From: Pseudomonas sp. GL-B-19
Lineage (GTDB): Bacteria > Pseudomonadota > Gammaproteobacteria > Pseudomonadales > Pseudomonadaceae
Reading direction: 5' to 3'
NCBI RefSeq assembly: GCF_019956415.1
Contig: NZ_JAHBDK010000046.1
Coordinates: 1-43,204 of the forward strand
Length of the DNA: 43,204 nt
A model generated the notes under the pieces. That model saw only the letters and a list, made by a program, of their open reading frames with translations, was not told the origin of the DNA and ran no database searches. Shown here piece by piece: positions 41,500-43,204 of this stretch. The first letter of the stretch is position 1. Each line of letters begins with the position of its first letter. The position numbers and the translations under genes are program-made.

Positions 41500-41564
41500 C
41501 CACACAAAAGGGCGAAAAAGTTCCGGGCCTTAGTATCGAAAAAGACCTCAACCCTGTGGTCATG

Positions 41565-41572
41565 AACAAGAA
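41565..41572 (+). promoter_or_regulatory. Possible catabolite-activity (Hfq/Crc) motif AACAAGAA
   Basis: AACAAGAA matches the Pseudomonas AAnAAnAA motif bound by Hfq with Crc. It lies 13 nt upstream of the chosen ATG at 41586, over the ribosome-binding region. The motif is short and could be chance. Confidence 0.4.
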
Positions 41573-41585
41573 TGGATGCCACACC

Positions 41586-42908
41586 ATGCTCAAGTCCCCC
41601 TTGCTTCGTCTCTCGACGCTCGCGCTGATGATCAGTGCCGCCCAGGCCAACGCCTACGAACTTTATGCCAATGACGACACTCACCTGAACGCCACGCTGG
41701 AAGCGGTATTCGGCATGTTCCACAGCCAGGAAAACTACGCGTTGTCCGGCCGTCTCGACGAAGGTTCCTCGTCGTGGCGCGAGGGCTACATCAAATACGG
41801 CCTGAGCTTCGACAAAGGCCTGGCCGACTTCGGCACCGCTTACGGCGCTGGCAATATGCTCAGTTCCGGCACCTGGGGTGACGGCGATGCCGCCGGTTTC
41901 ACCGACGGTACGGAACGCACCACCAAGTACGAAGACGCTTACCTCGGCTGGCGCTCGGGCAAGCTGTTTGAAGCGCTGGGGGATGACGGTGTCGACCTGT
42001 CTTTCGGTCGCCAGAACATCGTGGTCGGCGACGGTTTCCTGATCGATGGCGACGCGCTGAACCTGGGCAAAGGCCTGGCCGACGGCGAGTTCAATCGCGG
42101 CGGCGCCTACTACCTCGCCGCCCGTAAAGCCTTCGACGAAACCGCCGTTTTGCGCCTCGGTGGCAAGCAAGGCTGGCGCAGCGACTTGATGTGGCTGAAG
42201 TCGGATAACCGAGGCCAGGCCAAAACCGAAATGTACGTCGGCACCCTCGAACACGTCACCGACGCAGGCACGGTCGGTCTGACCTACATCGATACCAACG
42301 ATGTCGACAAGCAGTTTGCCTCGCCGTTGCAGCTTGAGCGCGATGGCATGAAGACCTACGCCTTGCGTGCGACGGGCAACGCCGGGGTGAAAGACCTGTT
42401 CCTGTCCGGTGAATACGCCAAAGAGGATAAACCGCACACCAGCAGCGAAGACGCCTGGTACCTGGAAGCTGGCTGGACCTTTTCCGACGCGATCTGGACA
42501 CCGTATGTCGGCTACCGCTACAGCCGTTTCTCGGAAAATTACGACACGTTGTTCTACGGCTTCAGTCGCGGTTACGGCACCTGGTTCCAGGGTGAAGTGG
42601 CCGGTAACTATGCCGGTCCGTTCAACACCAACTCCCGTATCCAGAACGTCTCGCTGAAAGTCTCGCCACTGCAAAACCTCAACGTCGGCGTGTTGTTATT
42701 CAACTTCGACACCATCGACCGCAACCTGGGCAACACCGATGGCCAAGAGGTTGATTTGTACGCCGAATGGCACGTCAACGATCACCTGACCGTCATGCCG
42801 CTGCTCGGTCTTTACCAGCCGGACAAGAGCGCCGCCCAGGGTGGCACCCAGTTGGGCAACACCGACAACAACCTCTACAGCCAAGTGGTGTTTGCCACCA
42901 CGTTCTAA
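41586..42908 (+). CDS. Outer-membrane beta-barrel protein (alginate-export/porin-like)
   Basis: The 440-residue protein has a signal peptide (LLRLSTLALMISAAQANA) followed by alternating strands and a C-terminal Phe (VVFATTF), the hallmark of an outer-membrane barrel. Sequence such as LSFGRQNIVVGDGFLIDGDA and SWREGYIKYGLSFDKG resembles the alginate-export-like porin group. It could take up the substrate of the divergent dehydrogenase operon. ATG 41586 was chosen because the signal peptide starts there; ATG 41562 is in frame and contains the CA motif. Confidence 0.85.
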   Translation: MLKSPLLRLSTLALMISAAQANAYELYANDDTHLNATLEAVFGMFHSQENYALSGRLDEGSSSWREGYIKYGLSFDKGLADFGTAYGAGNMLSSGTWGDGDAAGFTDGTERTTKYEDAYLGWRSGKLFEALGDDGVDLSFGRQNIVVGDGFLIDGDALNLGKGLADGEFNRGGAYYLAARKAFDETAVLRLGGKQGWRSDLMWLKSDNRGQAKTEMYVGTLEHVTDAGTVGLTYIDTNDVDKQFASPLQLERDGMKTYALRATGNAGVKDLFLSGEYAKEDKPHTSSEDAWYLEAGWTFSDAIWTPYVGYRYSRFSENYDTLFYGFSRGYGTWFQGEVAGNYAGPFNTNSRIQNVSLKVSPLQNLNVGVLLFNFDTIDRNLGNTDGQEVDLYAEWHVNDHLTVMPLLGLYQPDKSAAQGGTQLGNTDNNLYSQVVFATTF

Positions 42909-42947
42909 GTTTTGTCCGACGCAAATCTTGTAGCAACGGCGATCCCC

Positions 42948-42964
42948 CCCTGTAGGAGCCGAGC
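42948..42964. repeat. REP half cut by the right IS
   Basis: CCCTGTAGGAGCCGAGC is the outer half of a GTAGGAGC-type REP, and the IS begins at the next base. It ends with AGC, the same three bases that open the left-edge REP remainder at 241. Confidence 0.8.
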
Positions 42965-43204
42965 TGATCTGGCCTAATGAAATTGGACACCTCAATAGGG
43001 CGCTATGATGGCGCCCAAATCTAAGGTGTGCATGATGATGCGAAAGTCCTATTCCAGCGAGTTCAAGCTCAATGCTGCAAGCATGGTGCTTGATGAAGAC
43101 CAGCCCATTCTTGAGGTCTGCGCCAACTTCGATATCGGCCCTACTGCGTTGCGCCGCTGGGTCGAGCAGGTCAGGAAAGAACGTGCAGGCTCGACGCTAG
43201 CGGG
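42965..43204 (+). mobile_element. IS3-family insertion sequence, left end (partial, runs off the window)
   Basis: Identical in reverse complement to 1-240 except at position 42991. It starts TGATCTGGCC and contains the leader and the start of OrfA. The copy is in the opposite orientation to the left one, so both elements point out of the window. The rest lies beyond the edge. Confidence 0.85.
43032..43204 (+). CDS. IS3-family transposase OrfA, N-terminal fragment
   Basis: Runs from the ATG at 43032 (first of three consecutive ATG codons; another in-frame ATG at 43008) to the window edge, 57 residues and open. It is the same protein as the fragment at 1-173, with the helix-turn-helix GPTALRRWVEQVRKER. 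The frame is intact so far. Confidence 0.85.
   Translation, partial: MMMRKSYSSEFKLNAASMVLDEDQPILEVCANFDIGPTALRRWVEQVRKERAGSTLA

Noticed and set aside
41430..41510. Sigma-54 promoter in the cytochrome/porin region
   Set aside because: TTGGCAAGCACAGGCA has the GG and GC pairs one base too close for a sigma-54 site.
1..43204. The two edges as the two ends of one IS on a circular molecule
   Set aside because: Both edges show the same (left) end of the element with OrfA, so they cannot be the left and right ends of a single copy.
1..43204. CRISPR arrays, tRNA or rRNA genes, prophage
   Set aside because: No regular short repeats with unique spacers, no cloverleaf and no structural phage genes were seen; the only repeats are REPs and the coding 39-bp array.

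Overview
The window looks like chromosomal DNA of a fluorescent-group Pseudomonas. The pointers are high GC content, core-type genes typical of that genus (a PolB-family DNA polymerase II, selD-mnmH, queD, a FecIRA system), a 55-residue Pseudomonas-type metallothionein, and many inverted REP doublets of the GTAGGAGC / GTGGGAGC type between genes. All assignments come from reading the sequence and recalling families; no database search was run.

Layout. Both edges (1-240 and 42965-43204) carry the same 240 bp in opposite orientation: the left end of an IS3-family element with the start of its OrfA. Each copy interrupts a REP palindrome, so the window is probably a contig broken at a repeated IS. 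Next to the left IS come a lipoprotein of unknown function, an aldo/keto reductase, a DUF1810 protein, DNA polymerase II and a CBS-pair protein (0.3-5.6 kb). Then follow a GST, a secreted protein made of 13-residue tandem repeats, a DUF1615 lipoprotein and an FAD monooxygenase (5.7-9.9 kb). The next block holds a zinc-type HemB, a PhzF-family protein, a nu-class-like GST, a histidine-phosphatase-fold protein and an ArsP/DUF318-type permease (10-15 kb). The selD-mnmH selenium operon follows (15-17.2 kb). After it lie an XapX / quinone-oxidoreductase pair with an AraC-type regulator, a DUF6555-like protein, the metallothionein, a Na+/H+ antiporter-family transporter and a chemoreceptor (17.4-24.4 kb).

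The right half holds a PepSY-PepSY-response regulator-histidine kinase operon, a patatin-like protein, queD and an alpha/beta hydrolase with an Asp nucleophile (24.5-30 kb). Cytosine salvage (codBA) is followed by a DapF-like protein lacking both catalytic cysteines, divergent from an MFS transporter (30-35.1 kb). Then come the ferric-citrate module fecA-fecR-fecI with a likely Fur site (35.2-39.3 kb), and an aldehyde dehydrogenase / cytochrome c pair divergent from an outer-membrane barrel protein (39.4-42.9 kb).

How the parts work together. Most of the window is ordinary housekeeping and accessory metabolism in short operons. The clearest functional units are iron-citrate signalling and uptake, selenophosphate synthesis feeding tRNA selenation, cytosine uptake and deamination, and a metal or envelope sensing operon. 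The less ordinary features are the REP/IS architecture, the tandem-repeat secreted protein, the Ser/Ser DapF-like protein, the zinc-type HemB, and the helically phased direct repeats in two promoter regions. I did not find a clear defence system, prophage, CRISPR array, tRNA or rRNA.
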